Assembly: GCA_022790755.1 (NCBI GenBank)
Contig: JAAVXR010000016.1
Coordinates: 23,253-87,252 of the forward strand
DNA from: Hespellia sp.
GTDB lineage: Bacteria; Bacillota; Clostridia; Lachnospirales; Lachnospiraceae
Length of the DNA stretch: 64,000 nt
Reading direction: 5' to 3'
Positions 44,942 to 53,562 of the stretch are shown here, piece by piece (position 1 is the first letter of the stretch; every line of letters starts with the position of its first letter). Position numbers and translations under genes: made by a program. The notes under the pieces were generated by a model that ran no database searches, was not told the origin of the DNA, and saw only the letters and a list, made by a program, of their open reading frames with translations.

Positions 44942-47526
44942 TGAAAATGGAAGAACATACAGGTAGGCACTTGTTGCTGGCTGTCATCGTCACCGTGTTT
45001 AGTGGAATGTTGAGCTTAGTTACACTATTCATGTTATGGGAGTTATGGATGATTCCGCTGATTATTGCCGGCAGTTTCAGCGTATGGTTTTTGCATATTG
45101 CAAGGGTTGGTTCGAACATATTTTATGAGAATTTGTGCGCTGGGCTGATGATGACTGAATTTTTTTTCTTTGGCGTACATAGGACCAGCCTTTTTGAATT
45201 GCCTGCTGTGGCATGCATCATGATTCTCACTCTATTCACGTTAAACAGGAAATGGATGCTACATGTGATCGTAGCCTTGTATCTATTAGAAGTGCTGTAT
45301 CATGTTTTGATCCTTCGAACCATTACTTATGACATGGGAATTTGGGATATGCTTCGTCTATTACTCGGGTTTCTCGTAACAATAGGAGGGGCATTGCTTG
45401 CTCGATATTGGATCAGTAGGCGGGAAGTGCAAAGAGCGTGGTATGAGAATATATTTACGGAGCTGGAGAAGTCAGGGAAGCAGAACGCAGTTTTTTTGTC
45501 AAATGTATCTCACGAACTTCGTACACCGATTAATATGGTGATTGGAATCAGCGAGGTTATACTTGGGAAGGACATTTCCCCAGAGCTAAGGAATGATATG
45601 TTGTCTATTCAGATGGCAGGAAAGCGTCTGTCCAGTCAGATTAACAATATGCTTGACTATACGGAGATTGTAGAGGGTACGTTGACTCCGTCGAAAGAAG
45701 AATATATGATTACTTCGGTACTGAATGATGTGATTACTATGGCGGCGATGCAGAGTAATAGACACCAGCTAGAGATGGTGTTTGATATCAATCCGAATGT
45801 ACCATCGGTTCTTGTTGGGGATGCGGAAAAGATTTCCCATGTGCTGAAAATACTGGTAGAGAATTCCCTTAAATTTACGGAAGAGGGGGGGATTAATGTC
45901 CGAATTGAACATCGGCGAGAGAGTTATGGAGTGAATCTAATTATAGATATTTGTGATACCGGAATCGGTATGACAAACGAACAGCTCATGCAAATGTTTG
46001 ATGATTTTTATCAGGCGGATTCTGGAAGCAGTCGTTTTGCAGGGGGACTAGGACTCGGGATTCCCATTGCAAGGGGGCTTTTGGATGCTATGGGGGGGTT
46101 CATTCATTTTGACTGTAACGATCGGCAGGGATTGCATGCTCACATCGTGATCCCACAGGGCGTAGCGAATGATGGTCCATGTATTGTGCTTTCCAATGTA
46201 GATCAACTTTGTATCGCATGCTATTTCAGGCCGGAAAAATATAGCTGTGATGAGGTCCGGGCATATTATGACGGGCTGATTTTAAATTTGGTGGAGGGAC
46301 TTGGTATTGAAGGGTATCAGGCTCATAACTTCGAGGGATTACTTAAATTACAGCGTAGTCACAAATTGACTCATGTTTTCATCGCACAAGCAGAATATGA
46401 AGAAAATAAAGAATATTATGAGGAATTAGCGGAAACGCTTCGCGTGGTCGTGATCGCAGAGAAGGATTATACATTGGACGGGGAGGAGCGGTTGTTTGTG
46501 ATACGGAAGCCTTTTTCCGTTCTTACCGTCGCAAATTTACTGAACAGAGAGTCGGAAGAGGGTAATCTTGGAGAAGCACAGACCCTAGGTTGTAAGTCGT
46601 TTACTTGTATGGGAGTCCGGGCGTTGGCTGTTGATGATGAAGAGATGAATCTTGTAGTTGCCAAAGGCGTTTTGGGAAGTTATGGAATACAGGTGGATAC
46701 TTGTTTAAGTGGAATCGAAGCAGTGGAGCGTTGCGGCAGCACTTCCTATGACATTATTTTCCTGGATCATATGATGCCGGGGGTTGACGGTGTGGAAACG
46801 TTGAGAAGAATCCGCGAAATGAATGATGGGGTGTATCAGGATCTGCCGGCGGTCGCACTGACAGCCAATACCGTCAGTGGCGCAAGAGAAATGTTTCGGA
46901 ATGAAGGATTTACAGAATTTGTACCGAAGCCGATTGAACGTTCCGTTTTGGAGCGGGTATTGCGAAAGGTTTTGCCCAAGCACAGTATTCAATATGGTAC
47001 AAAGTTAGAAGATATAGAGGAAACTGTAAACCGCATGGCGGCTGTGGTGGAAGAGGATAGATCAGAAGAAGAAAGACCGGAAATAGAAGAGCTCATAGTA
47101 AAAGACGATTTGGAAAGCGTTGAGGAATCCACAGATCAGGATGTGGTATCGAAGAATTTGGCAGATGGCTCTACTTTACCTTATGAACGATTTGTGCAGG
47201 CGGGTATTAATGTAGAAATGGGGTTGGATTATTGTTGCGGAGAGGAAGGTTTTTATCTGGAAATGTTGCGGATGTTTCATGATCAGAGCATGGAGAAAAG
47301 AGCGGAGATTATTTCTTTGTATGAGAGCGCTAATTGGGCGGACTACGCAGTTAAAGTTCATGCTTTAAAGAGTACATCACTGACGATTGGCGCAGAAGAG
47401 CTTTCTGCATATGCGAAAGAGCTGGAGTTGGCAGGGAAGAGAAAAGATGTGAACTATATCCAGGAGAATCACCCCACGCTGTTACATTTGTATGAAGAGA
47501 TCTGTGAGAGTATTGCTGGGGTATAG
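44941..47526 (+). CDS. Hybrid histidine kinase with receiver domains and Hpt domain
   Basis: An 861-residue membrane phosphorelay protein. Five or six helices (about residues 10-160), then a dimerisation domain with His191 in VSHELRTP, an ATPase domain to about 410 (ENSLKF, DTGIGM, GLGLGI), a receiver-like region at about 414-534 that keeps a Lys-Pro end but shows no phospho-accepting Asp, a canonical receiver (560-680, Asp609 in FLDHMMPG) and a C-terminal Hpt domain with His807 in KVHALKSTS. The order is kinase, pseudo-receiver, receiver, Hpt. The signal is unknown and no outer domain is evident. It overlaps the receiver gene by one base. Confidence 0.92.
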   Translation: MKMEEHTGRHLLLAVIVTVFSGMLSLVTLFMLWELWMIPLIIAGSFSVWFLHIARVGSNIFYENLCAGLMMTEFFFFGVHRTSLFELPAVACIMILTLFTLNRKWMLHVIVALYLLEVLYHVLILRTITYDMGIWDMLRLLLGFLVTIGGALLARYWISRREVQRAWYENIFTELEKSGKQNAVFLSNVSHELRTPINMVIGISEVILGKDISPELRNDMLSIQMAGKRLSSQINNMLDYTEIVEGTLTPSKEEYMITSVLNDVITMAAMQSNRHQLEMVFDINPNVPSVLVGDAEKISHVLKILVENSLKFTEEGGINVRIEHRRESYGVNLIIDICDTGIGMTNEQLMQMFDDFYQADSGSSRFAGGLGLGIPIARGLLDAMGGFIHFDCNDRQGLHAHIVIPQGVANDGPCIVLSNVDQLCIACYFRPEKYSCDEVRAYYDGLILNLVEGLGIEGYQAHNFEGLLKLQRSHKLTHVFIAQAEYEENKEYYEELAETLRVVVIAEKDYTLDGEERLFVIRKPFSVLTVANLLNRESEEGNLGEAQTLGCKSFTCMGVRALAVDDEEMNLVVAKGVLGSYGIQVDTCLSGIEAVERCGSTSYDIIFLDHMMPGVDGVETLRRIREMNDGVYQDLPAVALTANTVSGAREMFRNEGFTEFVPKPIERSVLERVLRKVLPKHSIQYGTKLEDIEETVNRMAAVVEEDRSEEERPEIEELIVKDDLESVEESTDQDVVSKNLADGSTLPYERFVQAGINVEMGLDYCCGEEGFYLEMLRMFHDQSMEKRAEIISLYESANWADYAVKVHALKSTSLTIGAEELSAYAKELELAGKRKDVNYIQENHPTLLHLYEEICESIAGV

Positions 47527-47580
47527 GGGTTACCAGTATTTTCTGAGAATAAACATGTTGGTAGAGGAGGAATCAATTGC

Positions 47581-50283
47581 GTGATAAAGAAATGGTTTGA
47601 TATTATCTCTGACCACAGAATCAGTTTGCGTGAGCGTATGTTCCGTATTGTTACGGGGATCTGTATGGTTGCGTTGTTATTTATACTGCCTATGGGTAGG
47701 AGCATTTTGAATATGTTGATCTTAGTGGCGAGTCTTGTTGCTATGGCAATGATTGTGAAAGTGAGCATCCAGAGACAATGTATTCATGCTGGAGCTACTG
47801 CTGTATCGATATTGCTTCTTATACTGTTTCCGATTAGTTTCTTTACAGCGGGTGGGTTTTACAGTGGAGTGCCTGAGTGGTTCGTTTTTTGTTTTATTTA
47901 TATCTGTATCAATTTATCGGGAAGGCGAATGGCAGTGTTTTTTGTACTGTGCACAATAGAGACATTGCTTTGTTACGGCATTGCCTTTTATTTTCCTGAA
48001 TTCGTTGCATGGAATACGCAGAGACATTCCTTTTTTGATTCCTCTTTTTCTGTAGTCATGGTAGGAATGTTGACTAGTGTATTGCTCATGTTTATGAATA
48101 AAATGTATGAGGAAGAAAATGAGCTTTCCAGGCAACAGAAAAAAGAAATTGAGGAGCTGAATAAGGCGGAGAATCATTTCTTTTCCAGTATGAGCCATGA
48201 GATTCGGACGCCCATCAATACGATCATTGGATTAAACGAGATCACGCTACGAGGGGATATTCCAGAGGACGTTGCGGAAAATGCTAGGAATATTCAGGGC
48301 GCAAGCAAGTTGCTGCTTACACTAATCAATGATATTCTGGATTTATCCAAAATCAAATCTGGAAAGATGGATATCGTAAATGTTTCTTATGAAACAGGAG
48401 CTCTTTTTTCAGAAATCGTCAATATGATATGGATAAAAGCAAGGGAGAAGGGATTAGAGTTTAAACTTCATGTAGATTCATCAATTCCAAGCATGCTTTG
48501 TGGAGATGAGGTACGCATCAAGCAGATTCTGATCAATCTGCTCAATAATGCGGTGAAATATACGAGCGAGGGAGCTGTTACACTTTCCGTTCGATGCGAG
48601 CGCTTGACGATCAATAGGGTGCGTGTTTGGTATTCTGTAGAGGATACTGGGCAGGGGGTTAAAAAAGAAAACATACCTTATATTTTTAATGCTTTCCGAA
48701 GGGTGGATGAAGAAAAAAACCGGCATATTGAGGGGACTGGGCTGGGACTAAGTATCGTTCAGCAATTGGTAGAATTGATGGGAGGCGAGATCAGCGTAAA
48801 TAGCGTCTATACGAAAGGTTCGAAGTTTATCGTCATGCTGGAGCAGGATATTATTGATGAGAGGGAATTAGGGACGTTTACATTGGCTTCTCGTGTGAAA
48901 GCCCATGATGGAGAGCAATACAGGCAAAGTTTTGAAGCACCGGAAGCGCATATACTTGTGGTGGATGATAATGATATGAATCTGGTGGTGGTCAGTAAAC
49001 TGCTTGCAGAAACAAAGATTCAGATTGATACTGCATCAAGCGGAGCGGAATGTTTGCAACTGACACAGAACCATCACTATGATTGTATTCTTATGGATCA
49101 TATGATGCCGGAAATGAATGGGATAGAATGTTTTCATGCGTTGCGTATGCAACCCGGCGGTCTATGCCAAGATGTGCCTGTGATTGCTTTGACGGCGAAT
49201 GCCGGTAGTGATAATCAGTTTTTATATCAGAAAGAAGGTTTCAGTGGTTATCTAGCAAAGCCGGTTAGCGGAGCGCTACTTGAAGCTGCTGTATTAAATA
49301 TTCTTCCAAAGGAACTGGTACAGTTGAGCGAAGAGGCGACGCAGTCGGAGATTGGAAAAGATATCCTGATTTTTGAGAAGGCGAAGAGACTCTCAATTGT
49401 AGTGACAACGGACAGTGTGTGTGATCTCCCGGAATCATTAAAAAAGGTGTTCGGGATTTCTGTATGCCCTTATTACGTCTGTACAGATGAAGGTCGTTTT
49501 CTGGATGAGTTGGAGCTCAAGGCAGATGAGTTGCTGCTGCATATGGCCGAAGGGGGGAACGGGTATTCCCAGCCTCCTGAGGTAGAGGATTATGAGAGAT
49601 TTTTTGCAGGAAAACTGACCGAAGCTCAAAATGTGGTACATATTACCATGGCAAAGCATGTCAGTGAAGGATACCAAAATGCCCTTGAGGCGGCGAAATC
49701 TTTTGAAAATGTTACAGTGGTTGATTCCGGGCATCTATCCAGTAGTATGGGTATAGCGGTACTTTGTGCTGCTTATATGGCGGAGAATCATGCTACCAAG
49801 GCGGAGATAGCGCAAGCGGTGAAAAGGCTGAAACGTTTTATTTCTTCTGCATTTATTATAAACAGCACGCATATGATGTGTCAGTCAGGAAGAATATCAA
49901 AAAGGATACAGGTTCTTTGTGACGCGCTGCTTCTGCATCCGGTTATTGTATTGAGAAAAAGTAGGATGGTAGTGGGTAGTATGGAAATGGGAAGCTTTTT
50001 ACGTGTTGCGAGGAGATATATTAAAAAGACGCTGCGTGATACGAGAAGTATTGACCGACGCATCCTGTTCATTACGTATGCGGGAATGGATGAGAAACGA
50101 CTTCAGTACATTCAGGGAATGGTACAGCAGTATTGTTCGTTTGAGCGGGTATATTTGCAGAAAGCTTCTTCTGCAATCGCAAGCAATTGTGGTCCAGGGT
50201 CATTCGGCTTATTGTTTATGAGAAAAAATGACTTTGAGATGGAAATGTTGCAAGATAGAGAAGGAACTGTCTGTGGAACATAA
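47581..50283 (+). CDS. Hybrid histidine kinase fused to a DegV fatty-acid-binding domain
   Basis: A 900-residue protein. Membrane helices cover about residues 25-172, followed by His206 in MSHEIRTPINTI, an ATPase domain (NNAVKY, DTGQGV, GTGLGLSI, to about 420) and a receiver at 455-575 with Asp506 in LMDHMMP. From about 604 to 890 the sequence is a DegV (EDD-fold) domain: TTDSVCDLPESL, YSQPPEVEDYERFF, ITMAKHVSEGYQNALEAA, VVDSGHLSSSMGIAVL and CQSGRIS align with its usual landmarks. DegV proteins bind one fatty acid, and FakB members present it to the FakA kinase. As an output or sensing domain in a phosphorelay protein this is unusual. The GTG start has GAGGAGGA eight bases upstream. Confidence 0.9.
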   Translation: MIKKWFDIISDHRISLRERMFRIVTGICMVALLFILPMGRSILNMLILVASLVAMAMIVKVSIQRQCIHAGATAVSILLLILFPISFFTAGGFYSGVPEWFVFCFIYICINLSGRRMAVFFVLCTIETLLCYGIAFYFPEFVAWNTQRHSFFDSSFSVVMVGMLTSVLLMFMNKMYEEENELSRQQKKEIEELNKAENHFFSSMSHEIRTPINTIIGLNEITLRGDIPEDVAENARNIQGASKLLLTLINDILDLSKIKSGKMDIVNVSYETGALFSEIVNMIWIKAREKGLEFKLHVDSSIPSMLCGDEVRIKQILINLLNNAVKYTSEGAVTLSVRCERLTINRVRVWYSVEDTGQGVKKENIPYIFNAFRRVDEEKNRHIEGTGLGLSIVQQLVELMGGEISVNSVYTKGSKFIVMLEQDIIDERELGTFTLASRVKAHDGEQYRQSFEAPEAHILVVDDNDMNLVVVSKLLAETKIQIDTASSGAECLQLTQNHHYDCILMDHMMPEMNGIECFHALRMQPGGLCQDVPVIALTANAGSDNQFLYQKEGFSGYLAKPVSGALLEAAVLNILPKELVQLSEEATQSEIGKDILIFEKAKRLSIVVTTDSVCDLPESLKKVFGISVCPYYVCTDEGRFLDELELKADELLLHMAEGGNGYSQPPEVEDYERFFAGKLTEAQNVVHITMAKHVSEGYQNALEAAKSFENVTVVDSGHLSSSMGIAVLCAAYMAENHATKAEIAQAVKRLKRFISSAFIINSTHMMCQSGRISKRIQVLCDALLLHPVIVLRKSRMVVGSMEMGSFLRVARRYIKKTLRDTRSIDRRILFITYAGMDEKRLQYIQGMVQQYCSFERVYLQKASSAIASNCGPGSFGLLFMRKNDFEMEMLQDREGTVCGT

Positions 50284-50315
50284 ACATAGTTCCACAGATC
50301 TGTGAAAAAAGAGAG

Positions 50316-50348
50316 AAGTGGGTGCAGTTTACAAAAGCCCCACTTTTT
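50316..50348 (+). terminator. Terminator after the kinase-DegV gene
   Basis: AAGTGGG pairs with CCCACTT, followed by TTTTTG. Confidence 0.7.
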
Positions 50349-50352
50349 GTTA

Positions 50353-50381
50353 TTGGCAAGGAAAGCGGAATTTGTTATAAT
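50353..50381 (+). promoter_or_regulatory. Promoter of the V4R-diguanylate cyclase pair
   Basis: TTGGCA (50353-50358), 17 bases and TATAAT (50376-50381), about 70 bases before the V4R gene. Confidence 0.7.
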
Positions 50382-50449
50382 AAAATGGGATTAGTGCAGC
50401 TAATATATTATATTATGATACTGCTACTATTGAAAGAAAGGGAAACGTA

Positions 50450-50986
50450 ATGGAAGACAACATTTTTTTAAGAAACAAAAAGGAGCTTTCGCTTACAGAT
50501 TATATGAAAGCACAGAAAAATGGCAGGGAAAATCTTGGAACAGAGCTCCCCGTCGCCGTGTACAGACTTCTGGAATATTCTCTTCGTGAGGAATTGACCT
50601 CAAGATTTGGGAAAGAAGTTCAGATTGATATTTTCCGAGAAGCAGGTTACAGAGCAGGAACCTATTTTGCAGAAAAATATCTGGATTCTTCTTTGACTTT
50701 ATCCGATTTTACGGCACAGCTTCAGAATCGTTTGGAAGAATTTAAGATAGGTGTTCTCCGGATTGAAAAGTTTGATGAGGAGACAGGTAAGATAGTTCTG
50801 ACGGTTTCTGAAGATGCGGACTGTTCCGGTTTACCACTTCTGGGAGAAGCTGTATGTAACTATGATGAGGGTTTTTTTGCTGGAATTCTTACTTCGTATA
50901 CAGGGAAATCCTATAATGCGACTGAGGTGAATTGTTGGGCGACTGGTGACAGGGTATGTCGATTCCAAGCAGATATAGTAGAATAA
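50450..50986 (+). CDS. V4R-domain (4-vinyl reductase type) sensor protein
   Basis: A 178-residue cytoplasmic protein of the V4R type. The C-terminal half has the family's ligand-binding pattern with four cysteines at 125 (DADCSGLP), 136 (EAVCNYDEG), 162 (EVNCWATGD) and 170 (RVCRF). V4R domains bind small hydrophobic molecules or metals and feed signals to adjacent domains. Here the likely output is the diguanylate cyclase 13 bases downstream. Its place after a terminator and its own promoter make these two genes a separate unit. The ligand is unknown. Confidence 0.8.
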   Translation: MEDNIFLRNKKELSLTDYMKAQKNGRENLGTELPVAVYRLLEYSLREELTSRFGKEVQIDIFREAGYRAGTYFAEKYLDSSLTLSDFTAQLQNRLEEFKIGVLRIEKFDEETGKIVLTVSEDADCSGLPLLGEAVCNYDEGFFAGILTSYTGKSYNATEVNCWATGDRVCRFQADIVE

Positions 50987-50999
50987 GGAGGAGATGATT

Positions 51000-52268
51000 T
51001 TGGGAACGGATGTGAATAAGGAGTGTGAGGTTTTACTTGAATATTTAAAAGGAATTTTTTGTGATTCACAAGTAGAAAGTATAGATATTGATGAACTTGG
51101 AGAACCTTTCAAGGATTTGGGAAAGGGGCTTCAGTATATGCAGAATGCGGTGAAGGAATTGGTTATGTATTCGGCAGAACTTTCAAAAGGGAATTTGTCG
51201 GTGGAATTTCCAGAGGAATATAATTTTCTGTGTGAAAATCTAAAGAATCTCCATGCCAATTTGAATCATCTTACATGGCAGGCGCAGCAGGTCACAAAGG
51301 GCGATTATTCTCAACATGTAGCTTTTCTGGGAGAATTTTCGGATGCGTTTAACGTAATGACAAAGCAACTTAAGGAGCGAGAGGAACAACTCAAAGAGGC
51401 CGCAGAAACAGCAGAACGAAGAGCGGAAATGATTGAGGGCTATAATGAACTTCTGATAGAAATGTTGAGTAAGCGGAAAGAATGGCTTCTTGTGGTGGAT
51501 AAGGACAGCAAAGAAATCTTGTATTGTAATAAACGGAAACAGGTAGGAGTTATGGACAGTTCTATTTGTCATACTTGTAAACGACGTCTCTCCTTTCAAT
51601 CGAAGCTTTTAACGTGGAAAAGTAATGAGCAATACAAAGTATGGGAGATGGAGGGGGAAGCCGATACATTTTATCGTGTCACTTCTTTTCAGATGGAGTG
51701 GAAGGAGCGGTCTTCCTATGTACATATTGTAGTTGATATTACGGATGAGAAACGTAATGCCCGCAATTTGAATAGTAAGGCATATCATGATCCGTTGACA
51801 GGAACCAAGAATCGTTTGTTTTTTGAGGAATATATGGAAATCGTTCTGCGTGATGAGTTGGAGGCAATGCTTTGCTACTTGCAGTTGGACGGTTTGGAAT
51901 ATGTGAATGAGAATTTCGGACATGATGAGGGAGATGAATATATTCAGAACTTTGTAGAGATTGTTAAGAAAAATTTCCGTGGCGGTGACACGTTTACGCG
52001 GATTGGTGGAGATGAGTTCTGTGTTGTTCTTTCAGGCAATATGGCGGAATTAATTAATAAGAAGCTTGAAGAGATTATGAAAGAATTCCAGGAGGAAGTT
52101 TATAGAAAATACCAATGTAGTTTCAGTTATGGCGTTGTGGAGATCAATGGAAAAGAGAATAGGTTGACCTTAGAAGAGATCCTCGAGAAGGCGGAGGATG
52201 TAGCGTATGAGTGTAGGCTTAAAAATATTGCAAAGTATCCGGTGATATTTTCAACGCTGGTAGAGTAA
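51000..52268 (+). CDS. Diguanylate cyclase (GGDEF) with HAMP-like and PAS-like domains
   Basis: A 422-residue cytoplasmic enzyme making cyclic di-GMP. An N-terminal helical part (about residues 35-145, with HAMP-like repeats and a coiled coil), a PAS-like region (150-255, with a CxxC pair CHTC) and a GGDEF domain with an intact GGDEF at 336-340 and an RxxD inhibitory site (RGGD, 327-330) six positions before it. It should therefore be active and product-inhibited. The TTG at 51000 is chosen because AAGGAGG lies eight bases upstream; the ATG at 50994 is only two bases from it. No membrane segment is seen, so the V4R protein is the probable sensor. Confidence 0.88.
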   Translation: MGTDVNKECEVLLEYLKGIFCDSQVESIDIDELGEPFKDLGKGLQYMQNAVKELVMYSAELSKGNLSVEFPEEYNFLCENLKNLHANLNHLTWQAQQVTKGDYSQHVAFLGEFSDAFNVMTKQLKEREEQLKEAAETAERRAEMIEGYNELLIEMLSKRKEWLLVVDKDSKEILYCNKRKQVGVMDSSICHTCKRRLSFQSKLLTWKSNEQYKVWEMEGEADTFYRVTSFQMEWKERSSYVHIVVDITDEKRNARNLNSKAYHDPLTGTKNRLFFEEYMEIVLRDELEAMLCYLQLDGLEYVNENFGHDEGDEYIQNFVEIVKKNFRGGDTFTRIGGDEFCVVLSGNMAELINKKLEEIMKEFQEEVYRKYQCSFSYGVVEINGKENRLTLEEILEKAEDVAYECRLKNIAKYPVIFSTLVE

Positions 52269-52321
52269 AAAATTTAAGTATTTCTGAGAGCGGGAGCTCA
52301 GGGAATAGACAGTTTTAGAAT

Positions 52322-52368
52322 AGGGAGACTGTGACTCATTGAAAGTTACAGTCTCCCTGAAATTTTTC
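52322..52368. terminator. Terminator between convergent signalling and TelA units
   Basis: AGGGAGACTGT pairs with ACAGTCTCCCT, extended by ACT/AGT, followed on the plus strand by AAATTTTTCC. It can serve both strands, better on plus. Confidence 0.85.
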
Positions 52369-52403
52369 CTAAAAGGAAAAAGGTGATCAGTTCGAATATA
52401 CTG

Positions 52404-53543
52404 TTATGAAAAATGTCCTCCTTTTTCCATTTTAGATAGTTCTCGTTCACCTGCATCAGCGATCGCGCGGAAGTCCTGAATGGTCTTTTCCATTTGTGGA
52501 AGTGCTTTGGACTTATAAGTGCTGATGTTATCCAGTGCAGATAGAGTATCTGCAAATGCTTGTTTTAGTGTATCTGGAGAAATAGTTGCTTCGGTAGCTT
52601 CCTGTTGGATTGCAACTCCTTGTTCTTTAAGCATACGTGACGTAGCGGCGATCATATTACTGGTTGATTCATTTAACATTTCAATCTTTTCGAGAACAAT
52701 CTTTTGATGATAGAGAGCTCCTGCTACGGTGACAGCTACACGAAGAGCGGAGATTGTTACATTCTGTGCGCGGTCTACGGCGCGAATCAGCTCCAGATTG
52801 TTTTTGCGAATGACTTCCATGGCGATGATCCCTTGTTGATTGACGGTTAGCAATTGTTGAAAATCCATCAGACGCTGCCTGAGTGGGAAAAGGATCTCCT
52901 CCTCCACAAACTGGATCCGTTCATTGGAATCACCAGAAATTCTGGCGTTCTCCACTGCGTTTGCCAGATACTGGTCCAATTGTGCACCAAGCTCTATTTT
53001 TTGATTCAGTTGTTTGGTCAGATCGCGCATATTGGCCTGTTCAATCTCCAGAGTGGTATTATCGTTTTTCAAGATGGACCGTCCCTTTTCCAGAGATTTT
53101 ACGATGGTAGCGATTTCTTCGTCTGCAGTTTTGTAGCGCTCAAAATATCTGCGAATGGGATTGAAGATTTTTCCGAGCGCGCCTGTTTTTGTGAAATCCA
53201 AAACAGAAGGGTCCAGATCCTTCATTTTGATTGAGAGCTCTTCCAGTCCCTTGGCAACGTCACCGGATTCCCCGCCGGCTTTACTGAGATCTTTCATTCG
53301 CTGTTGCAAAATATTGTTTTTGGCCTGTGATTGGCGGATGGTGTCTGCACCGAAGGTTTCGATGACATGAATGAATTCTTTGCGTTCGGCCAGGGAATCT
53401 AGGTTTACGGACATGATTTGATCGGCCTTTTCCTTTACAGTGTTGGAAATTTGTGTTTTTTCTTCGACGGATGGGGCCAGCTCTGCCACCACTTCTTTTT
53501 TGATTTCTTCGGTATTGGGTAAATCTAATGTAAATCCGCTCAT
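52404..53543 (-). CDS. TelA-like toxic anion resistance protein
   Basis: A 379-residue, almost all-helical cytoplasmic protein of the TelA (KlaA) family, first noted for tellurite resistance and now linked to envelope stress. Family signs are the repeated coiled-coil segments, LDPSVLDFTKTGALGKIFNPIRRYF in parts (about residues 115-140) and the C-terminal half with NNLELIRAVDRAQNVTISALRVAVTVAGAL in parts. The start at 53543 has AAGGAG nine bases upstream. It is last in the minus-strand unit with the vWA and XpaC-like genes, a set known to occur together. Confidence 0.9.
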   Translation of the reverse strand: MSGFTLDLPNTEEIKKEVVAELAPSVEEKTQISNTVKEKADQIMSVNLDSLAERKEFIHVIETFGADTIRQSQAKNNILQQRMKDLSKAGGESGDVAKGLEELSIKMKDLDPSVLDFTKTGALGKIFNPIRRYFERYKTADEEIATIVKSLEKGRSILKNDNTTLEIEQANMRDLTKQLNQKIELGAQLDQYLANAVENARISGDSNERIQFVEEEILFPLRQRLMDFQQLLTVNQQGIIAMEVIRKNNLELIRAVDRAQNVTISALRVAVTVAGALYHQKIVLEKIEMLNESTSNMIAATSRMLKEQGVAIQQEATEATISPDTLKQAFADTLSALDNISTYKSKALPQMEKTIQDFRAIADAGERELSKMEKGGHFS

Positions 53544-53562
53544 AGTCATAGTCTCCTTTGTA

